Of a DNA stretch of 38,927 nucleotides, positions 16,346 to 25,173 are shown piece after piece (position 1 is the stretch's first letter; each line of letters opens with the position of its first letter). The translations under genes and the position numbers were made by a program. The notes below the pieces were generated by a model. It was not told the origin of the DNA and made no database searches. It saw nothing but the letters and a program-made list of their open reading frames with translations. Source of the stretch: a bacterium HR24 (lineage in GTDB: Bacteria > Chloroflexota > Dehalococcoidia > SM23-28-2 > HRBIN24); NCBI GenBank assembly GCA_002898715.1, contig BEIA01000009.1, positions 1 to 38,927 of the forward strand, written 5' to 3'.

Positions 16346-17743
16346 CTACTCGGCTGGGGGCAGTTGCGGCCCGCGCGCCGGGCCCACCCATACCGTTTGG
16401 ATGTTGACGAACTCGCGGATGCCGAACACGGCCAGCTCCCGGCCGTAGCCGCTGCGCTTGACGCCGCCGAAGGGGAGTCTGGGGTCGGAGGCCACCATAC
16501 CGTTGACGAAGACGTTGCCGGCCTCTATCTCGCCCGCCAGGGCCTGGCCCCGCTCCGGGTCGCCCGTCCAGATGGCGGCGCCCAGCCCGAAGGGCGACAT
16601 GTTGGCAAGGCGCACGGCCTCGTCGGCGTCCCGCGCCCGCACGATGGCAGCCACCGGCCCGAAGGTCTCCTCCCGGAAGGCCGGCATCTCCGGCGTCACC
16701 TCGGCCAGGACGGTGGGGGCGTAGAAATAGCCGCGGCCGTCCAGCTTGTGCCCGCCCAGGAGCAGGCGGGCGCCCATGTCCAGGGAACGGCGCACCTGCC
16801 GGTCCAGGTCGTCGCGCAGGTCGCCCCGGGCCAGAGGGCCGATGTTGGTCCTCGGGTCCAGGGGGTCGCCCACCTTCAGGGCCTTCACCGCCTCCACGAA
16901 CAGCTCGCTGAAGCGCTCCGCCACCGGCTCCTCCACGATGAAGCGCTTAGCAGCGATGCAACTCTGGCCCGTGTTCTGGTTGCGGGCACGGGCACCCACC
17001 TTGGCCGCCTCCTCCAGGTCGGCATCGGCCAGGACGATGAAGGGGTCGGAGCCACCCAGCTCCAGCACCGTCTTCTTCAGGTGCTGGCCAGCGGCCGCGG
17101 CCACCTTGGCCCCAGTGACGTCGGAGCCGGTGAGGGTCACCGCCCGCACGCGGTCATCGGCGATGATGCCCTCCACCGTAGCTGCCGGCACGAGGAGCGC
17201 CTGGAACACGCCTTCGGGGAGGCCCGCCTCGCGGAACACCTCCTCGATGGCTAGGGCGCACTGGGGCACGTTGGAGGCGTGCTTCAGCAGCATGGTGTTG
17301 CCGGCCATGAGGGCCGGGGCCGCCGCCCGGAACACCTGCCAGAAGGGGAAGTTCCAGGGCATAATGGCCAGCACCGGCCCCAGGGGCACGAACTGGACGT
17401 AGCTGTGGCTAGCGTTGGTCTCCACCTCCTCAGGGGCCAGGAAGCGGTCAGCGTTGTCGGCGAAATACTCGCAGTTCCAGGCGCACTTCAGTACCTCAGC
17501 CTCCGCCTCGACGATGGGCTTGCCCATTTCCAGGGTGATGAGCCGGGCGTAGCGGTCCTTCTCCTGGCGCAGGCGCCGGGCAGCGGCCCGCATCAACTCC
17601 CCTCGCCTCTCTATAGGCAGACGCCGCCAGTCCCGATAGGCCTCCCAGGCCCGCTCCAGGGCCGCCTCCACCTGCTGGGGGCTGTGCTCGTCGAAGGTGG
17701 CCAGCACTTCCTCGGTGGCGGGGTTGACGGACGCGATGGCCAT
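16346..17743 (-). CDS. NAD(P)-dependent aldehyde dehydrogenase, succinate-semialdehyde type
   Basis: A 465-residue ALDH-superfamily enzyme. It shows [33 protein letters not shown] (cofactor loop), the conserved Glu in [13 protein letters not shown] and the catalytic Cys262 in [33 protein letters not shown] and [28 protein letters not shown] complete the domain. Length and motif spelling fit the Sad/YneI and GabD-like succinate-semialdehyde dehydrogenases, but other small aldehydes are possible. ATG at 17743 has AGGAGAGGTGG at ideal spacing; the frame is open further upstream but only over the antisense of the regulator gene. It is the first gene of a minus-strand run with the acetolactate synthase-like enzyme, then ttuB and ttuA. 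Confidence 0.93.
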   Translation of the reverse strand: MAIASVNPATEEVLATFDEHSPQQVEAALERAWEAYRDWRRLPIERRGELMRAAARRLRQEKDRYARLITLEMGKPIVEAEAEVLKCAWNCEYFADNADRFLAPEEVETNASHSYVQFVPLGPVLAIMPWNFPFWQVFRAAAPALMAGNTMLLKHASNVPQCALAIEEVFREAGLPEGVFQALLVPAATVEGIIADDRVRAVTLTGSDVTGAKVAAAAGQHLKKTVLELGGSDPFIVLADADLEEAAKVGARARNQNTGQSCIAAKRFIVEEPVAERFSELFVEAVKALKVGDPLDPRTNIGPLARGDLRDDLDRQVRRSLDMGARLLLGGHKLDGRGYFYAPTVLAEVTPEMPAFREETFGPVAAIVRARDADEAVRLANMSPFGLGAAIWTGDPERGQALAGEIEAGNVFVNGMVASDPRLPFGGVKRSGYGRELAVFGIREFVNIQTVWVGPARGPQLPPAE

Positions 17744-17786
17744 AACGGCCCACCTCTCCTTTCCTCTTTCCCAGGGTTCACCCCCC

Positions 17787-17824
17787 ATTATACCCCCAGC
17801 CCCGGGCCGACCTTCGCCTATAAT
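17787..17824. promoter_or_regulatory. Back-to-back TATAAT boxes of the aldehyde dehydrogenase and PhoB-type regulator
   Basis: A perfect TATAAT reads leftward at 17792-17787 (toward the aldehyde dehydrogenase) and another reads rightward at 17819-17824 (toward the regulator). They are 26 bases apart, so each promoter's -35 zone lies within the other's footprint; neither has a good -35 hexamer. The rightward box ends 9 bases before the regulator ATG, implying a leaderless or nearly leaderless transcript. Confidence 0.55.
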
Positions 17825-17833
17825 GACCTTAGA

Positions 17834-18514
17834 ATGGCGCGCAAAGTGCTGGTTGTGGACGACGAGCCTACCCTGGTGGCCGCCCTGCGCTACAACCTGG
17901 AACGAGAGGGCTTCCAGGTGCTGGAAGCCGGCGACGGCGAGACCGCCCTGCAGGTAGCACGCACCCAGTCGCCCGACCTGGTGATTCTGGACGTGCTCCT
18001 GCCCGGCCTGGACGGCTTCGAGGTCTGCCGCCGCCTGCGCCGCGAGTCGGCCGTGCCCATCATCATGCTCACTGCCAAGGGCGAGGAGACCGACCGCGTG
18101 GTGGGCCTGGAGCTGGGCGCCGACGACTACGTGCCCAAGCCCTTCTCCATGCGCGAGCTGCTGGCGCGAGTGCGGGCCCTCCTGCGCAGGGCCGAGGGCG
18201 GCACCGCCCAGGGCGAGACAATCGTCTCTGGCGACCTGCGCCTCGACCTGCGCCGCCGCCAGGTGTTCCGCAACGATATCCCCCTGCCCCTGAAGCCTAA
18301 GGAATTCGACCTGCTGGCGTTCTTTATGCGCCACCGCGGCCGTGCCTTCACCCGCGAGGAGCTGCTGGACAGGGTCTGGGGATACGAGTACGCCGGCGAC
18401 ACCCGCACCGTGGACGTGCACGTCCGCTGGCTACGCGAGAAGATCGAGGAGACGCCCGGCAAACCTACCCGCATCATCACCATCCGCGGCACCGGGTACC
18501 GCTTCGAGGGCTGA
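17834..18514 (+). CDS. phoB: OmpR/PhoB-family response regulator
   Basis: A 226-residue two-domain regulator. The receiver domain has the acidic pair Asp9-Asp10, phospho-acceptor Asp53 ([14 protein letters not shown]), a conserved Thr in MLTAKGEE and the Lys in [11 protein letters not shown]. The C-terminal winged helix (about 130-225) shows [34 protein letters not shown] and [28 protein letters not shown]. The ATG at 17834 directly follows TATAAT by nine bases and has no ribosome site, fitting a leaderless mRNA. A PAS-containing kinase and the pst operon follow, so it is very likely the PhoB/PhoP regulator of phosphate starvation, binding the 11-bp repeats at 19905-19937. Confidence 0.92.
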   Translation: MARKVLVVDDEPTLVAALRYNLEREGFQVLEAGDGETALQVARTQSPDLVILDVLLPGLDGFEVCRRLRRESAVPIIMLTAKGEETDRVVGLELGADDYVPKPFSMRELLARVRALLRRAEGGTAQGETIVSGDLRLDLRRRQVFRNDIPLPLKPKEFDLLAFFMRHRGRAFTREELLDRVWGYEYAGDTRTVDVHVRWLREKIEETPGKPTRIITIRGTGYRFEG

Positions 18515-18584
18515 GAGGAGGCGGCGGGGGGACCACGGGGCCAGCACCGGCCGCCCCGGCGCCGGCCAGGAGTGAGGGAGGGAG

Positions 18585-19892
18585 ATGGCCGCAGCCGACC
18601 TGCGCCTGCTCGCGGGGCTGGCCCTGCTCCTGTTCGGAGGGCTGGCCGCCTACCTGGCCGTGGGCGAAGGCGAGGGGGCCGTGGCCCTGGTCCTGGCCGG
18701 CGCCTGCCTGGCCCTGCTGGTGCTGGCAGCGGCCTTCCTGGGGAGGAAGCGGCTCGGTGCTCTCGGTCAGGCCCTGTACTCTCTGGCTCGCACCGGTAGC
18801 CCGGGGCCCCGCAGCCCCGACGTTCTGGCCGAGCCCCTTTCGGCGCTGGCCGAGGCCCTGCGCAGCGCCTGGGACGAGCGTGACCTGCTGCTGGCCGCCC
18901 TCGATGCCAGCCCCGATGGCCTGCTGGTGCTCGATGCCGAGGGCCGGGTCCGCTTCACCAACGCCGCTGCCGCCTCCTTCCTGGGGCGGGACAGGGCATC
19001 CCTCGCCGCCCAGCCGCTGGCCTGGTTCCTGCCCCACGAGGCCGCGGTGGAGGCCCTGCGCCGCGTGCGCCGGGAGGGTGGCACCGTCACCCTGGCCGTC
19101 GAGGGGCCGGGCGGCCGGGCCCTGGAGCTGACCGCCGCCGCCGTCGGCATCGGCGGCAGGGTACTAGTGGCCCTGCGCGACCTGACCGAGACCCGGCGGG
19201 TGGACCAGGTCCGGCGGGACTTCGTGGCCAATGTCTCCCACGAGCTGCGCACACCACTGGCCGCCCTGCGCTCAGCCCTGGAGACCCTCCGTGCCGGGGC
19301 CATGGACGACCCCCAGGCACGCGAACTCTTCCTCACCCGGGCGGAGGCCGAGGCCGAGCGCCTCACTCGTCTGGTGGAAGAGTTGCTGGAGCTCTCGCGA
19401 CTGGAAGCGGGGGTGGGGCTGACCGCCTCGGCGCCGGTGGACGTGGGCCAGGTGCTGCTGAGGGCGGTCGAGCGCATGGAGCCTCAGGCCCGGCGGGCAG
19501 GCCTCGACCTCGAGTTGAAGCTACCCCCGTCCCTCCCCTCCGTCCTCGGCGACGCCGAGCGGCTGGAACGGGCGGTGGTGAACCTCCTGGACAACGCCAT
19601 CAAGTTCACCCCTCCCGGTGGTTCCGTCACGGTGATGGCCAACGCCGCCGAGGAAGGCGTGCTGGTGATGGTCCAGGACACGGGCATCGGCATCGACGAG
19701 CGGGACCTGCCGCGCATCTTCGAGCGCTTTTACAAGGCCGACCGCTCCCGTCACCAGCCCGGTGCCGGCCTGGGCCTGGCCATCGTCAGGCACATCGTCG
19801 AGGCCCACGGGGGCCGCGTGTGGGCGCAGAGCACGCCCGGCGAGGGCTCCACGTTCGCCATACTCCTGCCCTCGCCCGCCAGCGACGGCTGA
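18585..19892 (+). CDS. phoR: PhoR-type sensor histidine kinase
   Basis: A 435-residue membrane histidine kinase. Two hydrophobic helices (about 6-27 and 31-52) with a very short GEGEG link anchor it, as in PhoR proteins lacking a large outside domain. A PAS domain follows (about 95-190; SPDGLLVLDAEGRVRFTNAAA). The phospho-acceptor is His219 in VANVSHELRTPLAAL, then the ATPase domain with NLLDNAIKFTPPGG (N box), DTGIGIDERDLPRIFERFYK (G1/F box) and GAGLGLAIVRHIVEAHGG (G2). ATG at 18585 follows GGAGGGAG. It lies 70 bases after the regulator gene. PhoR normally reads the state of the Pst transporter through PhoU, and both are encoded just downstream. Confidence 0.92.
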   Translation: MAAADLRLLAGLALLLFGGLAAYLAVGEGEGAVALVLAGACLALLVLAAAFLGRKRLGALGQALYSLARTGSPGPRSPDVLAEPLSALAEALRSAWDERDLLLAALDASPDGLLVLDAEGRVRFTNAAAASFLGRDRASLAAQPLAWFLPHEAAVEALRRVRREGGTVTLAVEGPGGRALELTAAAVGIGGRVLVALRDLTETRRVDQVRRDFVANVSHELRTPLAALRSALETLRAGAMDDPQARELFLTRAEAEAERLTRLVEELLELSRLEAGVGLTASAPVDVGQVLLRAVERMEPQARRAGLDLELKLPPSLPSVLGDAERLERAVVNLLDNAIKFTPPGGSVTVMANAAEEGVLVMVQDTGIGIDERDLPRIFERFYKADRSRHQPGAGLGLAIVRHIVEAHGGRVWAQSTPGEGSTFAILLPSPASDG

Positions 19893-19904
19893 ACTTTTAC
19901 CTGG

Positions 19905-19948
19905 GCTAAATCGGCGTTAACATGGCGTTCAACGAGGGGGCCTAGCAT
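19905..19948 (+). promoter_or_regulatory. Pho-box-like triple repeat and -10 box before the pst operon
   Basis: Three adjacent 11-bp units share GTTAA-like starts and GG(C) ends: GCTAAATCGGC (19905-19915), GTTAACATGGC (19916-19926) and GTTCAACGAGG (19927-19937). Eleven-base direct repeats beginning TTAAC/TTCA are the known layout of PhoB/PhoP operators. A TAGCAT -10 candidate follows at 19943-19948, then GGAGGG and the histidine phosphatase ATG at 19971. Confidence 0.6.
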
Positions 19949-19970
19949 GGTGGGTGAAAGGAGGGAGAGA

Positions 19971-20693
19971 ATGCAGAAGGCACCCGACAAGCCCCAGGAG
20001 ACCCTGGTCACCGGCCAGGGCGACCTCTTCACCCGCCTGTACCGCCACGTGGCCCCCCACGCCACCGAGCTGGTGCTGGTGCGCCACGGCGAGGCGGCCC
20101 CCAACCCCCCGGACGCCCCCGCCTACGACCCGCCCCTCTCCGAGCGCGGGCGCTGGCAGGCCGAGCGGCTGGCCCAGCGGCTGGCCGGCGCCCGCATCGA
20201 CGCCCTCTATGCCTCGCCCCTGCGCCGGGCGCAGGAGACGGCCCAGGCGGTGGCCCGCGCCACCGGCCTGCCCATCGAGACCGTCCCCGACCTGGAAGAG
20301 GTACGGATCGACATGGCCCGCCTGCGGGCCGCCTTCCGCGACCGCGACCGAGAGGCGCTGGTGCAGGACCTGGCCAGGCGACTGCTGGCCGCCCCCAGAT
20401 GGGACACCCTGCCCGGCTTTGAGCCTTCCCACCGCTTCCGCCTGCGGGTGCGGCGGGCCCTCGCCGAGATCGTGGAGCGGCACCCGGGCGAGCGCGTGGT
20501 GGTGGTCTGCCACGGTGGGGTCATCAACCTCTACCTCAGCTTCGTGCTGGACATCCCCAGGGACGTCTTCTTCCTGCCCGAGCACACCTCCCTGACGGTG
20601 GTGAGGGTGGCGGGCGAGCGGGCGGCCATCCAGACGGTGGCCGACAGCGCCCACCTTTGGGACGGGGGCACCCCCGATTTTACCAACCCTTAA
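19971..20693 (+). CDS. Histidine phosphatase family protein (phosphoglycerate mutase-like)
   Basis: A 240-residue branch-1 histidine phosphatase. The phospho-histidine motif is VLVRHGEA (residues about 38-45), with [33 protein letters not shown] and the second catalytic His in [14 protein letters not shown] 30-residue lead precedes the domain. ATG at 19971 is chosen for GGAGGG six bases upstream; ATG at 19947 is an alternative. It is the first gene behind the Pho-box-like repeats and lies about 20 bases before pstS, so it is probably induced by phosphate starvation. Releasing phosphate from a small phosphoester inside the cell would fit. There is no signal peptide, so it is not a secreted phosphatase. 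The substrate is unknown. Confidence 0.88.
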   Translation: MQKAPDKPQETLVTGQGDLFTRLYRHVAPHATELVLVRHGEAAPNPPDAPAYDPPLSERGRWQAERLAQRLAGARIDALYASPLRRAQETAQAVARATGLPIETVPDLEEVRIDMARLRAAFRDRDREALVQDLARRLLAAPRWDTLPGFEPSHRFRLRVRRALAEIVERHPGERVVVVCHGGVINLYLSFVLDIPRDVFFLPEHTSLTVVRVAGERAAIQTVADSAHLWDGGTPDFTNP

Positions 20694-20712
20694 GCGAGGA
20701 GGAGCACTGGAT

Positions 20713-21747
20713 ATGCGCGCCCTACACTTGGCCGGCAGGACTCTCGTGCCGCTGGCCCTGCTCGCGGTGCTGGCAGCCGTGGGCTGCGGCGGCACCAGCG
20801 GCGGGGCCGGTGACCTGTCAGGCGGGGCCGGTGACCTGTCAGGACGCATCGTCATCGATGGTTCCAGCACCGTCTTCCCCATCAGCGAGGCAGTGGCGGA
20901 GGAGTTCCGCATCGAACAGCCGGGGGTGGAGGTAGTGGTGGGTATCTCCGGCACCGGCGGCGGCTTCCAGAAGTTCTGCAACGGCGAGACCGACATCTCC
21001 GACGCCTCCCGCCCCATCCGCCAGCAGGAGATAGACGCCTGTCGCAACAAAGGGATTGACTTCATCGAGCTGCCGGTGGCCTTCGATGCCCTGACGGTGG
21101 TGGTGCACCCCAGCAACGACTGGGTAGACTGCATAACGGTGGCCGAGCTGAAGAAGATGTGGGAGCCGGCGGCCCAGGGCACCATCACTCGTTGGAACCA
21201 GGTGAACCCTGGCTGGCCCGACCGGCCCCTGCGCCTCTACGGTCCTGGCACCGACTCGGGCACCTTCGACTACTTCACTGAGGCCATCGTGGGCAAGGAG
21301 GACGCCAGCCGCGGCGATTACACGGCCAGCGAGGACGACAACGTCCTGGTGCAGGGGGTGGCCGGGGACGCCAACGCTCTGGGCTACTTCGGCCTGGCCT
21401 ACTATCTGGAGAATCGCTCCCGCCTCAAGGCCCTAAAGGTGGATGGAGGCCAGGGGTGCGTGGAGCCCTCGGTGCAGAACGTCATCAACGGCACTTACCG
21501 GCCGCTGTCGCGGCCCCTGTTCATCTACGTCAGCACCAGGGCCATGGAGCGCCCGGAGGTGCGGGCCTTCGTGGACTTCTATGTGGACGTGGCCGGCGAC
21601 CTGGCCAGCGAGGTGGGCTACGTGCGCCTCCCCGACGCCGCCTACGACCTGGTGCGGCAGCGGTGGCAGACGCGCCGGACCGGCACCCTGTTCCAGGGAG
21701 TGGAGCCGGGCCTGCGGATCGAGGACATCCTGGCGAGGGAGCGGTAG
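20713..21747 (+). CDS. pstS: Phosphate-binding lipoprotein PstS
   Basis: The extracellular phosphate receptor of the Pst ABC transporter, 344 residues. A lipoprotein signal ends in the lipobox LAAVGC, with Cys25 as the lipid anchor. A Gly-rich linker contains a duplicated GGAGDLS heptapeptide, followed by the mature start [21 protein letters not shown]. Phosphate-site segments are [33 protein letters not shown] and [19 protein letters not shown] at 20713 follows AGGAGGAG. pstC begins one base after the stop. Typical for Gram-positive-like or monoderm envelopes where the binding protein is lipid-anchored. Confidence 0.95.
   Translation: MRALHLAGRTLVPLALLAVLAAVGCGGTSGGAGDLSGGAGDLSGRIVIDGSSTVFPISEAVAEEFRIEQPGVEVVVGISGTGGGFQKFCNGETDISDASRPIRQQEIDACRNKGIDFIELPVAFDALTVVVHPSNDWVDCITVAELKKMWEPAAQGTITRWNQVNPGWPDRPLRLYGPGTDSGTFDYFTEAIVGKEDASRGDYTASEDDNVLVQGVAGDANALGYFGLAYYLENRSRLKALKVDGGQGCVEPSVQNVINGTYRPLSRPLFIYVSTRAMERPEVRAFVDFYVDVAGDLASEVGYVRLPDAAYDLVRQRWQTRRTGTLFQGVEPGLRIEDILARER
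20800..20841 (+). repeat. Perfect 21-bp tandem duplication inside pstS
   Basis: A 21-base unit beginning GGCGGGGCC and ending CCTGTCA occurs at 20800-20820 and again, identically, at 20821-20841. It is in frame and doubles the heptapeptide GGAGDLS in the linker between the lipid anchor and the binding domain. Perfect identity suggests a recent slippage event. Confidence 0.95.
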
Positions 21748-21748
21748 G

Positions 21749-22684
21749 ATGGCGATGACGGAGACGCGGCCGGCGGTGCGGCGCTCGCCGCGCCGCCGCC
21801 GTCTCCTGCGCCTGCAGGAGGCGCCCGTCCTGGGCCTCCTCTTCCTTTGCGCCGCCATCTCCATTCTCACCACCGTCGGCATCGTGATCGTGCTGGTAGA
21901 GGAGGCGGTAGGCTTCTTCCGCGAGGTCTCCGTCCTCGAGTTCCTGACCGAGACGCGCTGGACGCCGCTGTTCGTGGAGAAGCACTTCGGCGTTCTGCCG
22001 CTCCTCTCGGCCACCTTCCTCATTTCCGCCCTCGCCCTGGCAGTGGCGGTGCCGGTGGGGCTGGGCGCGGCCATCTACCTGAGCGAGTACGCCTCGCCAC
22101 GGGTGCGGGCCGTCCTGAAGCCATCTCTGGAGGTGCTGGCCGGCATCCCCACCGTGGTCTACGGCTACTTCGCCATCACCTTCATCGCCCCGGAGTTGCT
22201 GCAGCGCTTCCTCGGCCAGCAGACGGCCTTCAGCGCGCTTTCGGCCGCCCTGGCCATGTCGGTCTTGCTTCTGCCCATGGTCTCCTCTCTGTCGGAGGAT
22301 GCCATGCGCTCGGTGCCCGCCTCTCTGCGAGAGGCGGGCTATGCCCTGGGCAGCAACCGCTTCGAGGTGGCAGTGCGGGTGGTGCTGCCGGCCGCTCTCT
22401 CCGGCATCGTGGCGGCGGTGGTGCTGGCCATGGCCCGGGCAGTGGGCGAGACGATGATCGTCACCATCGCCGCGGGCAACGTCCCCAACCTGTCATGGAA
22501 CCCGCTGGAGGCCATGCAGGCCCTGCCGGCCTACATCGTGCAGGTGAGCCTGGGCGACACGCCCGCCGGCAGCCTGGAGTACAAGACCATCTTCGCCGTG
22601 GGGCTGGCGCTGTTCATCTGCACCCTGCTGCTGAACGTGGCCGCCCAGTGGCTCCTGTCGCGCTTCCGGGAGGCCTACGAGTGA
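21749..22684 (+). CDS. pstC: Phosphate ABC transporter permease PstC
   Basis: A 311-residue permease with a basic N-terminus ([13 protein letters not shown]) and about six membrane helices. The EAA loop region that contacts PstB is [25 protein letters not shown], with conserved [11 protein letters not shown] and [15 protein letters not shown]. It starts at ATG 21749, one base past the pstS stop; ATG at 21755 is possible. The last codon overlaps the pstA start as GTGA. Works with PstA as the membrane channel of high-affinity phosphate uptake. Confidence 0.94.
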   Translation: MAMTETRPAVRRSPRRRRLLRLQEAPVLGLLFLCAAISILTTVGIVIVLVEEAVGFFREVSVLEFLTETRWTPLFVEKHFGVLPLLSATFLISALALAVAVPVGLGAAIYLSEYASPRVRAVLKPSLEVLAGIPTVVYGYFAITFIAPELLQRFLGQQTAFSALSAALAMSVLLLPMVSSLSEDAMRSVPASLREAGYALGSNRFEVAVRVVLPAALSGIVAAVVLAMARAVGETMIVTIAAGNVPNLSWNPLEAMQALPAYIVQVSLGDTPAGSLEYKTIFAVGLALFICTLLLNVAAQWLLSRFREAYE

Positions 22685-23574
22685 CGGCCCCTGCCCTGAG
22701 CAAGACGGCCGAATGGCGACATCGGTTGCTGCGTCGCCACATTGTGGGGGCGGTGGCGGCGGTGCTGCTGCGCGTGGCCGCCGTGGCCGGCATCGCTGCC
22801 CTGGTGCTGTTGCTGGTAGTGGTGGCCAGGGACGGGCTCGACCGCCTGTCCTGGGACTTCATCACCAGCTACCCCTCGCGCTTCGCCTCGCAAGCAGGCA
22901 TACGCTCGGCCCTGCTGGGCTCCCTGTGGGTGCTGGGGCTGACAGCGGCCTTCGCTGTGCCGGTGGGCATCGGGGCCGCCATCTACCTGGAAGAGTTCGC
23001 GCCGCCCAACTGGCTGACGCGCATCATCGAGACCAACATCAACAACCTGGCCGGAGTGCCGTCCATTGTCTACGGCCTGTTGGGGCTGGCCCTGTTCGTG
23101 CGGGCCATGGAGCTGGGGCGGAGCGTGCTGGCCGGCGCCCTCACCCTGTCGCTGGTGGTGCTGCCCATCGTCATCGTCTCGGCGCGGGAGGGGCTGCGGA
23201 CGGTGCCTCCCAGTATCCGCGAGGCCTCTCTGGCCCTGGGGGCCACCCGCTGGCAGACGGTCTGGCACCAGGTGCTGCCGGCCGCCCTGGCGCCCATGAT
23301 GACCGGCGTCATCCTGGCGCTGTCGCGGGCCATCGGCGAGACGGCGCCCCTCATCACCATCGGCGCGCTGTTGTTCGTGCCCTTCGACCCTCACGGGCCG
23401 CTGGACTCTTTCACCGTGCTGCCGATCCAGATCTTCAACTGGGTGTCGCGGCCCCAGCCCGCCTTCCACCAGGCAGCGGCGGCTGGCATCATCGTATTGC
23501 TGGCCGTGCTGCTGGGCATGAACGCCATCGCCATCGCTATTCGCTACTGGTCGGAAAGGAGGCGGCAGTGGTGA
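22681..23574 (+). CDS. pstA: Phosphate ABC transporter permease PstA
   Basis: A 297-residue permease. An N-terminal helix (about 22-50) is followed by the family pattern [51 protein letters not shown] and the PstB-contacting EAA loop [27 protein letters not shown], then [21 protein letters not shown] start at 22681 shares GTGA with the pstC stop. The stop shares GTGA with the pstB start, so the three genes are translationally chained. The PstA-specific wording [14 protein letters not shown] separates it from PstC. Confidence 0.94.
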   Translation: MTAPALSKTAEWRHRLLRRHIVGAVAAVLLRVAAVAGIAALVLLLVVVARDGLDRLSWDFITSYPSRFASQAGIRSALLGSLWVLGLTAAFAVPVGIGAAIYLEEFAPPNWLTRIIETNINNLAGVPSIVYGLLGLALFVRAMELGRSVLAGALTLSLVVLPIVIVSAREGLRTVPPSIREASLALGATRWQTVWHQVLPAALAPMMTGVILALSRAIGETAPLITIGALLFVPFDPHGPLDSFTVLPIQIFNWVSRPQPAFHQAAAAGIIVLLAVLLGMNAIAIAIRYWSERRRQW

Positions 23575-24416
23575 GCCAGGAACGGCCGTCCACCCCCGTG
23601 CAGGTGCCTGTGCCCCGGGTCGAGGCCGGCCCGGTGTGCACCCCGGGCGAGGAGGAGCCCGTCATCGAGGTGCGGGGCCTCAATGCCTGGTACGGTGGCT
23701 TCCGGGCGGTGAAGGACATAACGCTCACGGTGCCCCGCCGCCGCATCACCGCCATCATCGGCCCCTCGGGCTCGGGCAAGAGCACCCTCATCCGCTGCCT
23801 GAACCGTATGCACGAGCTGGTGCCTGGGACCAGGGTGGAGGGCGAGGTGCTGTTCGAGGGGCAGGACATCTACGCGCCGGGCGTGGACCCGGTGGAGGTG
23901 CGCAGCCGCATCGGCATGGTCTTCCAGAAGCCGAACCCCTTCCCCAAGTCCATATTCGAGAACGTGGCCTTCGGCCTGCGCATCAACGGCTACCGCGGCG
24001 ACCTGCGGGAGGCGGTGGAGCGTAGCCTGAGGGCGGCCGCCCTGTGGGACGAGGTGAAGGACAAACTGGGGCAGAATGCCCTGCGCCTGTCCGGGGGCCA
24101 GCAGCAGCGACTGTGCATCGCCCGCGCCATCGCCGTTGAGCCGGAGGTGGTGCTGATGGACGAGCCCTGCTCCGCCCTGGACCCCATCGCTACCCTCAAG
24201 ATCGAGGACCTGATGCGAGAGCTCTCCCAGCGCTACACCATCGTCATCGTTACCCATAACATGCAGCAGGCGGCCCGCGTCTCCGACTACACGGCGGTGC
24301 TGATGATGGACGACGACCGGGCCGGGTACCTGGTGGAGTTCGGGCCCACCCGTGAGGTGTTCACCAATCCCCGGGACCACCGCACCGAGGCCTACATCAC
24401 CGGTCGCATAGGATAG
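23571..24416 (+). CDS. pstB: Phosphate ABC transporter ATPase PstB
   Basis: A 281-residue ABC ATPase. Walker A is GPSGSGKST (64-72), the Q-loop is [17 protein letters not shown] (the PNPFP wording is diagnostic of PstB), the signature is [18 protein letters not shown] and Walker B is [13 protein letters not shown], with the switch His in [20 protein letters not shown]. The N-terminus carries an extra stretch of about 30 residues (VSQERPS...EEEP) before the first strand; a later start is conceivable, but the GTGA overlap and AGGAGG upstream support GTG at 23571. Phosphate import driven by ATP. Confidence 0.96.
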   Translation: MSQERPSTPVQVPVPRVEAGPVCTPGEEEPVIEVRGLNAWYGGFRAVKDITLTVPRRRITAIIGPSGSGKSTLIRCLNRMHELVPGTRVEGEVLFEGQDIYAPGVDPVEVRSRIGMVFQKPNPFPKSIFENVAFGLRINGYRGDLREAVERSLRAAALWDEVKDKLGQNALRLSGGQQQRLCIARAIAVEPEVVLMDEPCSALDPIATLKIEDLMRELSQRYTIVIVTHNMQQAARVSDYTAVLMMDDDRAGYLVEFGPTREVFTNPRDHRTEAYITGRIG

Positions 24417-24507
24417 GCATATGGAAGGCGGACTTGACAGGCAGGCGGACCGCGAACATCATGTTGTCACCCGCGGTGGGGTGGGACAGGAGGAGGCAGG
24501 GAGGGCC

Positions 24508-25173
24508 ATGACCAGGACGCTACTGCAACAAGAGCTGACGGAAGTCCAGGAAGAGATGATGGTGATGGCCGAAATGGTGGCCAGCGCCATCGAGCGCTCC
24601 ATCCGCGCCCTCAAGGAGCGGGACGTGGAGCTGGCCCGCCAGATCATCGCCGACGACCTGAAGGTCAACGACAAGCGCTACGCCATCGAGGAGCGCTGCC
24701 TGGAAATCATCGCCACCCAGCAACCGATGGCCAGCGACCTGCGCACCATCATTTCCGTGCTGTACATCATCGTCGACCTGGAGCGCATGGGCGACCACGC
24801 CGAAGGCATAGCCAAGCTGGCCATCTTGCTCGCCGACGAGCCGCCCCTCAAGCCCTACATCGACATACCCCGCATGGCCCAGGTCTCCATCGGCATGCTG
24901 CGGGACGCAGTGGAGGCCTTCCGCCGCCGCGACCCCCAGATGGCGCGGGCGGTCTCGGACAGGGACGACGAGGTGGACGCCCTGTACGACCAGGTGTATC
25001 GCGAGCTCCTGACCTTCATGCTCCAGGACCCGCGCACCATTCAGCGGGCCACCTGGCTCACCTGGGTCGCCCATAACCTGGAGCGCATCGCCGACCGCGC
25101 CACCAACATCTGCGAACGGGTGGTCTACCTGGTGGAAGGGCGTATCCAGGAGATGAACGTCTCCAAGTACTAG
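24508..25173 (+). CDS. phoU: Phosphate-transport accessory and signalling protein PhoU
   Basis: A 221-residue all-helical protein with two three-helix repeats. Each repeat carries the metal-binding motif: DLERMGDHAEGIAKLA (about 91-106) and NLERIADRATNICERVVYL (about 190-208). PhoU links the Pst transporter to PhoR and represses the regulon in high phosphate. ATG at 24508 is chosen for the AGGAGGCAGGGAGGG upstream and for the family's normal length; the frame is open to 24421 but that part does not fit PhoU. It is the last gene of the pst operon. Its stop TAG shares CTAG (25170-25173) with the stop of the YceI-like gene on the other strand. Confidence 0.95.
   Translation: MTRTLLQQELTEVQEEMMVMAEMVASAIERSIRALKERDVELARQIIADDLKVNDKRYAIEERCLEIIATQQPMASDLRTIISVLYIIVDLERMGDHAEGIAKLAILLADEPPLKPYIDIPRMAQVSIGMLRDAVEAFRRRDPQMARAVSDRDDEVDALYDQVYRELLTFMLQDPRTIQRATWLTWVAHNLERIADRATNICERVVYLVEGRIQEMNVSKY

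Noticed and set aside
15218-17254. A 678-codon plus-strand frame across the acetolactate synthase and aldehyde dehydrogenase genes
   Set aside because: Spans two real genes on the other strand that both have intact catalytic motifs; the translation is His/Arg/Gly-biased noise.
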